Notes: generated by a model not told the origin, from the letters alone. A stretch of 64,000 nucleotides of DNA from Affinundibacterium macrobrachii (GCF_014652415.1 NZ_BMYT01000001.1:1173352-1237351), one strand, 5' to 3'. Positions 27,210 to 37,295 are shown, numbered from the stretch's first letter. Numbers and translations: made by a program.

Positions 27210-28502
27210 TCATTTAGTCGCTTTATTTTCCGCGAGCTGCGCACTAACCGCAGCAAAAAACGCTTGATCGTCGACCACAGCGCCACCTGTCGGTTTGACT
27301 TGCGCGCCCCAAACGACGATCACGATGTTATTGCGTGGATTCAGATATAAATACTGGCCGTGTATTCCTATCGCCATATACGCGCCATCTTGAAACCCTT
27401 GTTCGCTGTTCACAGGCCACCACAAATAACCATAGGGAATGAAATCACCTTGGCGCAGACGCTTTGGCGTTCCAGCTTCATAAGTCCATGCGGTGGGCAA
27501 AATTAATTCTTTCGCCGCCAAGCCACCACCCAACATAAACAAACCAAAGCGTCCATAATCACGCAAGGTAGCACTGAAGCCACTACCACCAATCTCGACC
27601 CCATTCGGCGCGTCTAACCACCAAGTCGCATCGGCTTCCATGCCGTACTTTGACCATATCCGTTCCTGCAAATAAGCAGATAAAGACATGCCTATCGCAT
27701 TGCGTAACAGTTGCGCGGCAACTTGGGTTTCACCTGTGCTGTAATTAAATCGACTGCCCGGCACAAATGCCTGCGGCAAACCAGCCATCACTCGCATACT
27801 GGAACCGGCTTGTTGCGCGATCTGTGCCTCCAATAACTTACGACGATCTGATCGAGGATCTGAGTAAGCCTCGTTCCAACGCACGCCTGAACTCATCATC
27901 AATACGTCTCTGATAGTCGCCTGTTGATAAGCGCTATCTTTTAGCTCAGGGATATACTTGATCACCAGATCATCAAGTCGCTGAATCTTGCCCTGCTTGA
28001 TTGCAGCGCCAATCAAAGTCGAGGTAATCGACTTTGCAATTGACATTGACATCCAACGCGTCTGCGCTGAATTTCCATAACGATATTTCTCTAGGTGGAT
28101 TTGGCCATCTTTAAGTATCAATAATCCGGCAACCTGATTCCATTCAAGATACTGTTCAAGCGAAACCCGACGCCCACGATCGATAAAGTAAAATTCACTA
28201 ATCGACTTTGCCGCGACCGGTAAGGCTTTTGGCTTTGCCGATTTTAGGATGCGATGAGACGGAAATAAACGATCAATATTACGAAAGGTATTAACTGCGA
28301 TGGCAGGCGACAATGTGCCATCATAGATTTCGCGCACTTTGCCAATTGATTCTTTCGCATGCGGATAAGAATTCTTTACTTGCGCGGTGGACGTGGTAGT
28401 TGTGGAGGCCTGCGCTACTGGCTGTGCCGATGCGAGCGGTGATGTAGGCAGCGCAATTGCGCTGATAAGGAGCGCAATTAACAGAGGTCGAATCGGCGTC
28501 AT
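27210..28502 (-). CDS. Secreted serine hydrolase of the beta-lactamase/class C fold
   Basis: The 430-residue protein has a signal peptide (cleavage near SPLASA). The SxxK motif is S154-IAK in MSMSIAKSITS. The second motif reads YST in FNYSTGETQV, where class C enzymes have Tyr-x-Asn. Near the C-terminus GIHGQYLYLNP stands where the third motif lies. The fold covers beta-lactamases, D-aminopeptidases and esterases; this member resembles the secreted 6-aminohexanoate-dimer hydrolase/esterase branch more than true AmpC. It converges on the FimV-like gene with a 50-base gap. The substrate is unknown. Confidence 0.87.
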   Translation of the reverse strand: MTPIRPLLIALLISAIALPTSPLASAQPVAQASTTTTSTAQVKNSYPHAKESIGKVREIYDGTLSPAIAVNTFRNIDRLFPSHRILKSAKPKALPVAAKSISEFYFIDRGRRVSLEQYLEWNQVAGLLILKDGQIHLEKYRYGNSAQTRWMSMSIAKSITSTLIGAAIKQGKIQRLDDLVIKYIPELKDSAYQQATIRDVLMMSSGVRWNEAYSDPRSDRRKLLEAQIAQQAGSSMRVMAGLPQAFVPGSRFNYSTGETQVAAQLLRNAIGMSLSAYLQERIWSKYGMEADATWWLDAPNGVEIGGSGFSATLRDYGRFGLFMLGGGLAAKELILPTAWTYEAGTPKRLRQGDFIPYGYLWWPVNSEQGFQDGAYMAIGIHGQYLYLNPRNNIVIVVWGAQVKPTGGAVVDDQAFFAAVSAQLAENKATK

Positions 28503-28844
28503 AAGCCCTCATTTAGAAAATAGTCAGCGTAAAAATATCGAAACAGTATTCTTGGTGTTGTTTAGTTTTACTTCATTTTGCTTCTTTGTCTTCATCAAGC
28601 GCTGATTGTATCGTTGATCCTTCCTGCAAAAATACGAATCCAATCAAGTAAGTACCGTCTAGATTGCATTTCTATCCTCGCAAGAACGACACGATCATTT
28701 TTGGCTTAACTCAACAACACCAGAATATTATCCCTCTTTTTACGCTGCTTATTTACACCGCTTATTTACAAAAATTGTTTAATCTCTAGCTTTGTGTACA
28801 TCCTAAAATACGGAGTTGGACAGCTTTGAAACTGTCCCGACAGG
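28503..28844. other. Gap with a weak terminator for the first efflux operon
   Basis: These 342 bases hold no coding signal on either strand. Next to the stop of the efflux operon lies a hairpin GGACAG-CTTTGAAA-CTGTCC (28818-28837) that would end the minus-strand transcript, though the T-run is weak. The other end must carry the promoter of the serine hydrolase gene; no clear boxes were seen. Confidence 0.4.
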
Positions 28845-29273
28845 CTATTTCTTTAGCGCCTGACTGAGACTCAAATCAAGCGTCACTACTTCCTTAGTTT
28901 TGTTCGACCACATCCAGCAATAATCCTGGCTTTGAGTGACTTCAAATTGCTCAGCCGCAGAATCACGTGCTTGATATTTGACGGGTAAGCTCACTTTTTT
29001 ACCTTCGTGAAAATGGATATTAAAATCCAAAGGCTTCGCACTTTGATATTGCCAATCGATTTTTGTGCCGAGCATGAGTTTGCCGCAGACTTCGAGTATG
29101 CCTCCTGCTTTAATCTCACCACGATGTTGAAAACGCCCTTGCTCATCCCATTTTAATTCGACCAAGCTTGCATTTGCCGTAGCCGACAATCCCATGCCTG
29201 CAGCAATCACCACGCAGATGGTGGCGAAGCGGACGCTAGCGGGCTTAGAGTTTAAGAATTTAAAGCGCATCAT
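28845..29273 (-). CDS. Small secreted protein of the first metal-efflux operon
   Basis: The 142-residue protein has a signal peptide (ending near SATANA). A beta-rich domain follows with NIHFHEGKKV and a paired-Cys arrangement (EVCGKLML and QDYCWMWSN). The His pair and two Cys could bind metal or a disulfide could stabilise the domain. I place the start at the ATG at 29273, two bases after the stop of the upstream gene; longer starts overlap that gene. No named family is certain. Its position as the last gene of the RND operon suggests an accessory metal-handling role in the periplasm. Confidence 0.65.
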   Translation of the reverse strand: MMRFKFLNSKPASVRFATICVVIAAGMGLSATANASLVELKWDEQGRFQHRGEIKAGGILEVCGKLMLGTKIDWQYQSAKPLDFNIHFHEGKKVSLPVKYQARDSAAEQFEVTQSQDYCWMWSNKTKEVVTLDLSLSQALKK

Positions 29274-29274
29274 C

Positions 29275-29784
29275 TTAGTGCTTATGCTCGTGCGCATGTT
29301 CAGCTTCCTTACGATTTCCCTTTTCCGCTGCTTTAGCGTTGACTTTTTTCGCCATAGCAAATGGCGTAAAACGCGCTTGTTCAGCTGGTTTACCCGCCAT
29401 CGTTACTGTCAATGCACCCTTCAAATTCGCGGTTGAAGCATACGTCGCTTTACCGACAAAACGATTTTCCCCTTCTGGTACTAAATCAACCGTGGTCTTT
29501 TTGGTTCCCTGCACTAAAGTCAGACTGGCGCTTGCTCCTTTAGTAGAAATACCTTTATTGGCGTGATCAGTGACATACACCGTGACTGGATTTTCTTTGG
29601 CGGTTTTGCTGTCTTGTGCCAACACCAATTCAAAGTGATACACACCCGCCATGCGAGTTTGACCGCCATTCGGTGACTTGATCGAATCAAAGTATTTGTC
29701 ATCATGAGCGTATGCGCTAGTAAGGCTGGCTGCACTAATTGCTACACTGGCTAAAGCTGTAAAAACGAATTTAGAGAATTTCAT
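29275..29784 (-). CDS. Periplasmic protein with His-rich tail, metal-efflux operon
   Basis: The 169-residue protein has a signal peptide ending in TSAYA. An Ig-like beta domain follows that starts HDDKYFDS and contains GGQTRMAGVYHFEL. The C-terminus is basic and then His-rich (EAEHAHEHKH). The His-rich tail would bind divalent or monovalent heavy metal ions. AAAGGAAA precedes the ATG. It lies 39 bases after the pump gene on the same strand. It may act as a periplasmic metal buffer or donor to the pump; this is inferred from the tail and position. Confidence 0.72.
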   Translation of the reverse strand: MKFSKFVFTALASVAISAASLTSAYAHDDKYFDSIKSPNGGQTRMAGVYHFELVLAQDSKTAKENPVTVYVTDHANKGISTKGASASLTLVQGTKKTTVDLVPEGENRFVGKATYASTANLKGALTVTMAGKPAEQARFTPFAMAKKVNAKAAEKGNRKEAEHAHEHKH

Positions 29785-29823
29785 GCTATTTCCTTTTCTA
29801 AAAAATGATCACTTTACTTCAAA

Positions 29824-32800
29824 TTAAAATACTTCTTGCTGTTCTTTATCTTTCGTCGCGGCTAATAAATTCAACAAAGGCTTCTCACCCCAGCGCCAGA
29901 ACATCAATGGGGTTAACACGGTATCGAGCAAAGTAGAACTGATCAAACCACCAAAGATGACTACTGCCACAGGATGCAAAATCTCTTTACCCGGTGCGTC
30001 GGCTGAAATCAACAAAGGTAACAAAGCAAACGCCGCGACTAAAGCAGTCATCAAGACTGGCGTTAAGCGTTCTAGTGAGCCACGAATAATCATCTGTTTG
30101 CCAAATTGCTCGCCTTCAAACGCACACAAATTAATATAGTGGCTAATTTTCAAAATACCATTGCGCGTTGAGATACCAGCCAAGGTAATAAAGCCAACCA
30201 AAGCAGCCACTGACAAAGTTTGTCCTGCTAACCATAGCGCTATTACAGCACCAACCAAAGCCAGCGGGATATTCCCCATAATCATCATCGTTAAAGCAAT
30301 CGAACGATAACGGCTATACAGCACCAAGAACATCAAAGACAAAGACACCAGCGACAACAAGGCAATCAAATTCGAGGCTTTTTCTTGTGCTTGAAATTGC
30401 CCTTCTAAAGAAGTCGAATAACCAACTGGCAAATTCTTTGCAGCCAATTCTTCACGTATATCTTTGATCACTTCAGTCATATCACGACCATCAGTATTTG
30501 CCGACAAGACGATACGACGACGCGAATTTTCGCGATTAATTTGATTTGGGCCATCACTCTCCTCCACCTTGGCGAGTTGCGATAGCGGTACATGACCACG
30601 CGGGGTTTCTATCAATAATTGCTGCAAAGCTTGTAGATCGCGGCCGTTTTCTGGTAACCGCAAAAGCATATCGAAGCGCCGATTTCCCTCAATGATTTGA
30701 GTGATTTTTTCGCCTTCAATTTGTTGCTGCAAGCTGCGTAATAGCACACCAGGCGCAATACCGTAACGCGCCGCTTGATCATAATCGACATGAATTTTAA
30801 TCTGCGGAATTAAGACCTGTTTCTCAATTTGCAAATCGGTAATCCCGGGAACGCGGCTCAAACTTTCGCGTAAATCATTGGCGATATTACGCAGTGTGTC
30901 GAGATCATCACCAACCACTTTCAAAGCAATCTGCGCACGCACACCAGACAACAAATGATCTAGACGATGCGAAATCGGCTGACCGACATTGCTATTCGCA
31001 GGCAAGACTTTGAGACGTTCGCGGATATCCTGAATAATCTCATCACGACTACGTTTAGATTTCTTTAAATCGACATCCATCTCGCTATAGTGCACGCCTT
31101 CAGCATGTTCATCCAACTCAGCACGACCGGTTCGGCGCCCGACTTGTGTCACTTCTGGAACTGCTAACATCAATTGCTCAGCCAGACTACCGAGGCGGTT
31201 CGATTCTTCCAATGAAGTTCCGGGATTCAATACCAAGTTAACAGTCAAGGTGCCTTCATTAAACGCAGGCAAAAACGCGCGAGGGAAAAATGGCACGGTG
31301 ATCGCCGCCAAAACCACTGCGACAATTGCCACTGCGAACAAGCTACGTACATGTTGGAAAGACCAATTCAACAGTCGCGTGTCCCACTTTTTCAACCATA
31401 GCACGAGCGCACTATCGCCATGACCTAGCTGCTTCATCTTTGGCAATAAGAAGTAGCACAATACTGGCGTTACCGTCATCGCCACTGCCATGCTAGCCAG
31501 AATCGAGACTACATAGGCGATCCCAAGTGGTGTGAATAAACTGCCTTCAATCCCCGGCAAAGCAAACAAGGGCACGAACACCAACACCACAATCACAGTC
31601 GCATACACAATCCCGCTGCGCACTTCTCCGGAGGCACTGGCAATCACCTGCAAGCTAGGTAAAGGTTGTGCCAGCAAACTATTTTCTTTAAGTCGCCGCA
31701 ACACGTTTTCCACATCGACCACGGCATCATCGACCAATTCACCAATCGCAATCGCTAATCCGCCCAGCGTCATGGTATTAATCGATAAATCCAAATAGCG
31801 GAACACCAAGATAGTCGCCAACAAAGATAAAGGAATCGCCACTAAAGAAATGATCGTGGTACGAATATTCAACAAGAATAGGAACAATAAGATTGCCACC
31901 ATGATCGCGCCATCACGCAAGGCATCATTCACGTTATCGAGCGAATTCTTAATAAAGTCAGCTTGGCGGAACAAGAATTGCGGTTGCTCTACCCCTTGCG
32001 GCAAATTCTTTCCTAATTCGGCGATTGCGCGTTCAACTTCACGAGTCAATTTCACACTGTCTGCGGTTGGTTGTTTTTGCACCGAGAGTATGACCGCTGG
32101 TTTGCCTTTATAGCCACCATCACCACGTTTAAAAGCTGGTGCAATTGCCACATCAGCGACTTGTTTCAATAAGATCGCTTGCCCTTGCTTTACCGCTACT
32201 ACGACATTTTGCAAATCTTCAATACGACTGGTGCGACCGATTTGACGAATCAAATATTCGCGCCCATTTGCCTCTGCAAAACCACCACTGGTATTGGCGC
32301 CAAAATCTTTGAGTGCAGCTTCGACTTTATCGAGTTCGATACCCAATGACTGCAGTTGTGCGGGCTTGATCTCAACCCGATACTGACGAACTTCGCCACC
32401 AATCGGCGTGACCTGCGCTACGCCCGGAATATTCAATAAACGTGGTCGCATCACCCAATCGGCATATTCACGTACTTGCATCGCGGATGTACTCGCAGCC
32501 GCATTGGTTGAATTGGTCTCGGTACTATTGGAATCAGCACTATGAGAATCTGCACTGACAGGCAATGCAATCAACAAGATTTCTCCCATAATAGAAGAAA
32601 TCGGCCCCATTTGCGGTGTCACGCCAACTGGTAATTGCTCACGCACCAAACTCAAACGTTCTGCGATTTGCTGACGATTACGGTAAATGTCGGTCCCCCA
32701 ATCAAACTCAACATAGATAATCGATAAACCGACACCCGATACCGAACGGACACGCGTGACGCCGGGCATGCCGTTCATGGTTGATTCAAGCGGAAAACTC

Positions 32801-32994
32801 ACCAGTTGTTCGACTTCTTCCGGTGCCATACCGCCGGCTTCCGTCATCAAAGTCACTGTAGGCTTGTTCAAATCAGGAAAAACATCGACCGGCATTTGAC
32901 GCATGCTGAGCAAGCCGTAAACGATCAACAAAATTGATGCAGCGAGTACGATCAGCCGTTGGCGTAAGCTGGTGTTAATAATGAATTGGAACAT
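29824..32994 (-). CDS. Heavy-metal RND efflux pump, locus 1
   Basis: The 1056-residue inner-membrane protein has the RND layout: one N-terminal helix, a large periplasmic loop, six helices, a second loop, and five further helices. The proton-relay helix 4 reads GGLAIAIGELVDDAVVDVEN. This is of the HME type but with Asp-Asp, unlike CzcA (DFG type) and close to but not the same as CusA. Metal specificity is therefore open. A Ser/Asn/Thr-rich insert near residues 165-185 (SADSHSADSNSTETNSTN) is unusual. The upstream neighbour is the adaptor gene; no outer-membrane channel gene is in this operon, so it may borrow the one at 46.0 kb. Confidence 0.93.
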   Translation of the reverse strand: MFQFIINTSLRQRLIVLAASILLIVYGLLSMRQMPVDVFPDLNKPTVTLMTEAGGMAPEEVEQLVSFPLESTMNGMPGVTRVRSVSGVGLSIIYVEFDWGTDIYRNRQQIAERLSLVREQLPVGVTPQMGPISSIMGEILLIALPVSADSHSADSNSTETNSTNAAASTSAMQVREYADWVMRPRLLNIPGVAQVTPIGGEVRQYRVEIKPAQLQSLGIELDKVEAALKDFGANTSGGFAEANGREYLIRQIGRTSRIEDLQNVVVAVKQGQAILLKQVADVAIAPAFKRGDGGYKGKPAVILSVQKQPTADSVKLTREVERAIAELGKNLPQGVEQPQFLFRQADFIKNSLDNVNDALRDGAIMVAILLFLFLLNIRTTIISLVAIPLSLLATILVFRYLDLSINTMTLGGLAIAIGELVDDAVVDVENVLRRLKENSLLAQPLPSLQVIASASGEVRSGIVYATVIVVLVFVPLFALPGIEGSLFTPLGIAYVVSILASMAVAMTVTPVLCYFLLPKMKQLGHGDSALVLWLKKWDTRLLNWSFQHVRSLFAVAIVAVVLAAITVPFFPRAFLPAFNEGTLTVNLVLNPGTSLEESNRLGSLAEQLMLAVPEVTQVGRRTGRAELDEHAEGVHYSEMDVDLKKSKRSRDEIIQDIRERLKVLPANSNVGQPISHRLDHLLSGVRAQIALKVVGDDLDTLRNIANDLRESLSRVPGITDLQIEKQVLIPQIKIHVDYDQAARYGIAPGVLLRSLQQQIEGEKITQIIEGNRRFDMLLRLPENGRDLQALQQLLIETPRGHVPLSQLAKVEESDGPNQINRENSRRRIVLSANTDGRDMTEVIKDIREELAAKNLPVGYSTSLEGQFQAQEKASNLIALLSLVSLSLMFLVLYSRYRSIALTMMIMGNIPLALVGAVIALWLAGQTLSVAALVGFITLAGISTRNGILKISHYINLCAFEGEQFGKQMIIRGSLERLTPVLMTALVAAFALLPLLISADAPGKEILHPVAVVIFGGLISSTLLDTVLTPLMFWRWGEKPLLNLLAATKDKEQQEVF

Positions 32995-33006
32995 GGGCAG
33001 ACTTCC

Positions 33007-34212
33007 TTACTTCACTTGCGCTAACAAACTTGCGCCAGCGGTCACCACGCGTTCATCTTCTTTTAAGCCGGAGACGATAGCGACACGCTCAGCGTCCAGA
33101 CTATGCGCCACCACTTTACGTTGTACAAAACGTTCCGCTTCCGTATGTACCCATACCGCTGATTCACCGCCTGTCAACTTCATCACAGCGAAATTCGGTA
33201 CGGCAAATCCTGTTGTTAAGCGCTTGGTTTGAATAATCACTTTTATCGCCTGCCCAACGGCTACTGCGGTCGGTTTGCCTGAGACTCTGAACAGTAAAGG
33301 TATTGCTTGCTCACGCATTTGCTGACCGCCCCCGACAAAGTTCAGCGATAAACCGAGTGACGCATTTGCTGACACCGAAGTCTTTTGCTGCTGCCAAGTC
33401 GCGGTTGCATTCGCAATGTCTGCGGTCAAAATAGGATCGTAAGCCAAAGCTTCTACCATCAAACGATTCGGATCAATGATTTCAAACAAGGTTTCTTTGG
33501 CATCAAATACCTGTCCTGTGACCGCATTCGCCACACTAATGATGCCTGACACTGGCGCGATCAAGGCTTCACTTTTTGACAGACTCGCTTCAACCGCTGC
33601 TTTACGTTTTTTCAGCGCTTCATAATCAAAACGTGCCGCTTCCACCGTAGCTTTAGGCAAAGCTTCGGATAATTGTTCATAGCGTTGCACCTTACGTTCG
33701 GCAATCGATAATTGTGAATCGATATCCGCCAAAATTGATTGGCTATTACCTCGATCCAAACTACTCATCACCGGACGTAAATACGCTAAGACTTGGCCTT
33801 TACTTACACGTTGACCTAGACTAGGCAAACCAGCTGGCCCCGCTTCTAATCGACCTGGCTGACTAGCCTGCACACGACCGCCCGCATTTGGGTCAGCGAT
33901 AATTTTGCCGTTGAGTTCTATCGTATTCGGTAATTCTGCTTGCTCGGTGAGCAGCGTGCGCAATGCCAGTTGTCTTTGCACAATCTTAGGCACAAACAAA
34001 CTGCCGTCAGATAAACGCTGCGCCGCTGTCGCATCCAAAAAGCTTGGCTTGGCGTTCGCACTAGCATTAGGTTTTGCAGCAGCTTTGGCCGGCTTTTTAC
34101 TATGATCTTCATCGCCATGTGCTTGTACTAAGTTAGCGTGAGTCAACAAGAATAGTGCAGAAAAAAACGTCGATAACTTCATGGCGGATTTCAAAATGGA
34201 TCGTGTTTGCAT
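33007..34212 (-). CDS. RND efflux periplasmic adaptor, locus 1
   Basis: The 401-residue protein has a signal peptide and a His/Asp-rich mature N-terminus (AHGDEDHSKK). Lipoyl/barrel-sandwich halves flank a helical hairpin (about 170-225), followed by a beta-barrel and membrane-proximal domain, as in HlyD/CusB adaptors. It bridges the pump at 29.8-33.0 kb to an outer-membrane channel. The ATG at 34212 has GGGGAG eight bases upstream; a later ATG ten codons in has no ribosome site. It starts three bases after the stop of the preceding gene and ends 12 bases before the pump, so all three are one transcript. Confidence 0.9.
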   Translation of the reverse strand: MQTRSILKSAMKLSTFFSALFLLTHANLVQAHGDEDHSKKPAKAAAKPNASANAKPSFLDATAAQRLSDGSLFVPKIVQRQLALRTLLTEQAELPNTIELNGKIIADPNAGGRVQASQPGRLEAGPAGLPSLGQRVSKGQVLAYLRPVMSSLDRGNSQSILADIDSQLSIAERKVQRYEQLSEALPKATVEAARFDYEALKKRKAAVEASLSKSEALIAPVSGIISVANAVTGQVFDAKETLFEIIDPNRLMVEALAYDPILTADIANATATWQQQKTSVSANASLGLSLNFVGGGQQMREQAIPLLFRVSGKPTAVAVGQAIKVIIQTKRLTTGFAVPNFAVMKLTGGESAVWVHTEAERFVQRKVVAHSLDAERVAIVSGLKEDERVVTAGASLLAQVK

Positions 34213-34215
34213 GAC

Positions 34216-34770
34216 TTACGCTCCCCAAGCAGAACGGTTTTGGCGACGCTTGAACATCAAAATAGCAATGGAAAATATCACAGCTAACAGTAAGCCCAGT
34301 ACAATCCACCAGCCAGTTTTCGATGTTTCTGGATGATCATGCGCTTGCTCGCTGAGATCAGGGATCTCTAAACTCGCCGTCATCACATCCCCTATTTCAC
34401 CCGCCTGTACCGAAATCGACAAGGGATATTTACCCACTTTTTCCATCACACCCTTCGCCAACTCGATCACATACACACCCGGTGCAGTCTGTTTAGCGAT
34501 CGCTTTCAACGAGCCACCGCTCTCAACTTCAATTTGTGCATCGGCGACCAAACTATTGTCGGCAAAACGATCTAAATAAATGATCAAAGAACGGCCTTGC
34601 AACACCGCGACCAACTCAAAATCTTCAGTTTGAGCAGTAGCGCGCGGCGCGACCTGCGTCGTAGGTGCGGCGGGAGTGGCATGTTCGTGGTCATCATTAC
34701 CGTGTGCGATCGCCGTGCTGGCGATTTGCATACTCAGAAAAAAAACAATTAAACAAAAAAAGGATTTCAA
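34216..34770 (-). CDS. FixH-like membrane-anchored protein, first gene of efflux locus 1
   Basis: The 184-residue protein has a signal peptide, a His-rich mature start (HGNDDHEHA), a periplasmic beta-sandwich (about 48-140) of the FixH/CopC-like kind, a second His pair (AHDHPE) and a C-terminal membrane helix (about 152-174) ending in RRQNRS. The start codon is TTG at 34770, supported by AAGGAG at a good distance; no ATG is near. Its His clusters suggest a periplasmic metal-binding or sensing role alongside the RND pump. It is the operon's first gene, 144 bases from the operator at 34914. Confidence 0.72.
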   Translation of the reverse strand: MKSFFCLIVFFLSMQIASTAIAHGNDDHEHATPAAPTTQVAPRATAQTEDFELVAVLQGRSLIIYLDRFADNSLVADAQIEVESGGSLKAIAKQTAPGVYVIELAKGVMEKVGKYPLSISVQAGEIGDVMTASLEIPDLSEQAHDHPETSKTGWWIVLGLLLAVIFSIAILMFKRRQNRSAWGA

Positions 34771-34913
34771 AACTCACTCCTTGATAGCGTGAAATCGTCG
34801 TCAAACTTGCGCAGAGCAAAACAAACCAAAGCAAAATGACAATCAACAACATCAACCATGTTAAAAATAACCACTATTATCGCTTTCGCATCACGACAGT
34901 TAGCTGACTGCAA

Positions 34914-34931
34914 GATTACAAATCTGTAATC
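34914..34931. promoter_or_regulatory. Operator of the CusR/CopR type between divergent efflux and sensor genes
   Basis: GATTACA-AATC-TGTAATC is a perfect seven-base inverted repeat in the 329-base gap between efflux locus 1 and its regulator gene. Heavy-metal response regulators of the CopR/CusR/CzcR group bind palindromes of the ATTACA...TGTAAT kind. The spacing is central enough to serve both divergent promoters. Confidence 0.65.
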
Positions 34932-35099
34932 TGCGGGCGCAAAAATGAGACTCTTAAAGTTAGCTAGGGCATTCTGGGGATTAAAGGGGAATTTATTGGA
35001 GTGAAGTGGAACTTCGCGGGTAAAATTGGCAAAAAGGGGAAAAATTCTCCAAGCTTTTCTGTTATCGCATCAAAATCACATCAAACATCCAAGTCCTAC

Positions 35100-35780
35100 A
35101 TGAAAATCCTAATCGTTGAAGATGAACAAAAAACTGGCGATTACCTTAAACAAGGCTTAAGCGAATTCGGCTTTAGCGTTGATCTCGCCCGCAATGGTTT
35201 AGATGGATTGCATTTAGCCAAATCAGACGACTATGATTTATTGATACTCGATGTCATGCTGCCGGAGCTAAACGGCTGGCAAGTGTTAGAAACCTTGCGT
35301 CGTCAAGGCTTACAAACCCCGGTCTTGTTCTTGACGGCGAAAGACCAAGTCGAAGATCGCGTCAAAGGCTTGGAACTCGGTGCTGATGATTATTTGGTTA
35401 AGCCATTTGCATTCTCTGAATTAGTCGCACGCGTCCGAACTCTACTTAGACGCGGAAAAAATCAAATTGAATCCGCCACTTTGCGCGTAGCTGATCTTGA
35501 ATTAGATCGTCTCAAACATCGGGTCACAAGAAATGGACAAAGAATAGAATTAACCGCCAAAGAATTTTCATTACTCGAATTATTCATGCGCCGACAGGGC
35601 GAAGTGCTGACCCGCTCACTGATCGCCTCCCAAGTTTGGGATATGAATTTTGATAGCGATACCAATGTGATTGAAGTGGCAGTTCGCCGCTTACGTAGCA
35701 AAATCGATGACGCTTTTGAACCGAAGTTAATTCACACACTACGCGGCATGGGCTATGTGATGGAAGTGAAAGAAATATAA
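35100..35780 (+). CDS. Heavy-metal response regulator, OmpR family
   Basis: The 226-residue protein has a receiver domain with phospho-acceptor Asp51 ([10 protein letters not shown]), acidic residues in IVEDEQ, Thr in LFLTAKD and Lys in DYLVKPFAF. An OmpR-type winged helix ends the protein ([22 protein letters not shown]). The sequence is of the CusR/CzcR/IrlR class. I start at the ATG at 35100, which matches the family; the frame is open upstream to 35001 without family likeness. The stop overlaps the kinase start (TAATG). It is divergent from efflux locus 1 and presumably activates it through the site at 34914. Confidence 0.92.
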   Translation: MKILIVEDEQKTGDYLKQGLSEFGFSVDLARNGLDGLHLAKSDDYDLLILDVMLPELNGWQVLETLRRQGLQTPVLFLTAKDQVEDRVKGLELGADDYLVKPFAFSELVARVRTLLRRGKNQIESATLRVADLELDRLKHRVTRNGQRIELTAKEFSLLELFMRRQGEVLTRSLIASQVWDMNFDSDTNVIEVAVRRLRSKIDDAFEPKLIHTLRGMGYVMEVKEI

Positions 35781-37186
35781 TGCAGCAACTCTCACTGACA
35801 GCGCGTTTAACGCTATTTTTCACCAGCCTATCGTGTATCGTTTTGCTCAGCTTGGGCTGGTTGATTGGTGCGTCCATCGATGCGCACTTCAAAGAGCAAG
35901 ATCACCATGCGCTAAGCGGAAAATTAGAACTTGCACAGCACATCATTGAACGTGTGAATAGCGAGCAAGAAGTACGCAATCTAGCAGATCAGCTCAGTGA
36001 TGCCTTAGTCGGGCATCATGATTTAGCGATCACCATTTTAGATAAACAAGGCCAAGTAATCTTGGCATCAGAGACGGTTAAATTTCCCGCTGAATATTTA
36101 CAACGAGCACGAAGCCAAACCAGCCCCACCCTATTTTCTTGGGATGCCAATGGCGATCACTATCGCGGCTTGGTCAGTGTTTTTACTACCAAAGATCCGC
36201 AATATGCACCCATCACCGTGGCGATTGCAACCGACATTGCGCACCACCAAGAATTCATGGCGAGCTTTCGTAAGACTTTGTGGCTGTTTGTCTTTGTAGC
36301 TGCTGCACTGACGAGTGTGTTAGCGTGGTTTGCTGCCAGCCGAGGCTTACGTCCATTGCGCATCATGCGAGAACGCGCAGCCAAAGTGACCGCCAATAAA
36401 TTAGATCAACGCTTACCATTAGAGTCAGTGCCGCCAGAATTAGCCGACTTGGCACAGAGCTTAAATCAAATGCTAGCAAGACTAGAAGAAGCGTTTCAAC
36501 GTTTATCTGATTTTTCTTCCGATCTTGCACATGAGTTACGCACGCCTATCAGCAATTTAATGACGCAAACCCAAGTGTCTTTATCGCAAGCGCGCGATGC
36601 ACAAAGTTATCGCGAAATCTTAGAATCAAATGCCGAAGAATACAGCCGTCTGGCGCGCATGATTGCGGATATGTTATTTCTTGCCAAAGCAGAAAATGGC
36701 CTAAGTCTCGCCAATGTAGAAGCGGTCGATATCGTGCGCGAACTGCGCGATTTATTTGAATTTTATGAGGCACTAGCGGACGAAAAAACGATTCGCTTTG
36801 ATCTACAAATTGAGCAATCAAATGCCGCCAGCTGGGTGATACGCGGTGATCGTTTGATGTTAAGACGAGCACTCAGCAATATCTTATCTAATGCCCTACG
36901 CTACACATCAGAAGGTAACAGTATCCAAGTGCATCTACAGCAACAAACCTCGTGTATCGAGCTGAAGATTTGCAACCCCGGCAGCACCATTCCTGCACAC
37001 CATCTGAGTCGTCTCTTTGAACGTTTTTACCGCGTCGACCATGCGCGCCAACATGCCGATGGCGAGGGTTCTGGCTTAGGTTTAGCGATCGTGAAGGCGA
37101 TTATCGATGGGCATCGTGGACAAATCAGCGCAAGCTCGGAAAATCAACTAACTTGTTTTACCATTCATCTTCCGCAGCAAAATTAA
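35780..37186 (+). CDS. Heavy-metal sensor histidine kinase, CusS-like
   Basis: The 468-residue protein has an N-terminal membrane helix (about 8-30), a periplasmic sensor domain (about 31-165) and a second helix (about 168-190). A HAMP domain, HisKA with His251 (DLAHELRTPI) and HATPase with GEGSGLGLAIVK follow. This is the CusS/IrlS layout. It shares the TAATG overlap with the regulator gene, so the pair is co-translated. A strong terminator follows at 37216. Periplasmic metal is the likely signal; which metal is not readable. Confidence 0.92.
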   Translation: MQQLSLTARLTLFFTSLSCIVLLSLGWLIGASIDAHFKEQDHHALSGKLELAQHIIERVNSEQEVRNLADQLSDALVGHHDLAITILDKQGQVILASETVKFPAEYLQRARSQTSPTLFSWDANGDHYRGLVSVFTTKDPQYAPITVAIATDIAHHQEFMASFRKTLWLFVFVAAALTSVLAWFAASRGLRPLRIMRERAAKVTANKLDQRLPLESVPPELADLAQSLNQMLARLEEAFQRLSDFSSDLAHELRTPISNLMTQTQVSLSQARDAQSYREILESNAEEYSRLARMIADMLFLAKAENGLSLANVEAVDIVRELRDLFEFYEALADEKTIRFDLQIEQSNAASWVIRGDRLMLRRALSNILSNALRYTSEGNSIQVHLQQQTSCIELKICNPGSTIPAHHLSRLFERFYRVDHARQHADGEGSGLGLAIVKAIIDGHRGQISASSENQLTCFTIHLPQQN

Positions 37187-37215
37187 GCATCGCCAAACCA
37201 AGCAGATCTAAAATA

Positions 37216-37255
37216 AAAAAAGCGCCTTGTGCATTGATACACAAGGCGCTTTTTT
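37216..37255. terminator. Strong bidirectional intrinsic terminator
   Basis: AAAAAAGCGCCTTGTG pairs with its complement CACAAGGCGCTTTTT around an eight-base loop. A-rich and T-rich flanks make it work on both strands. It separates the sensor kinase (plus) from the M20 peptidase (minus). Confidence 0.93.
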
Positions 37256-37295
37256 GTCTCAACGGGATTTATTTTTTAGTGTCATAAAATCGGTT

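Noticed and set aside
27210..28502. Antibiotic-resistance beta-lactamase
   Set aside because: The second motif is Tyr-Ser-Thr instead of Tyr-x-Asn and the protein resembles the esterase/hydrolase branch of the fold, so resistance is not supported.
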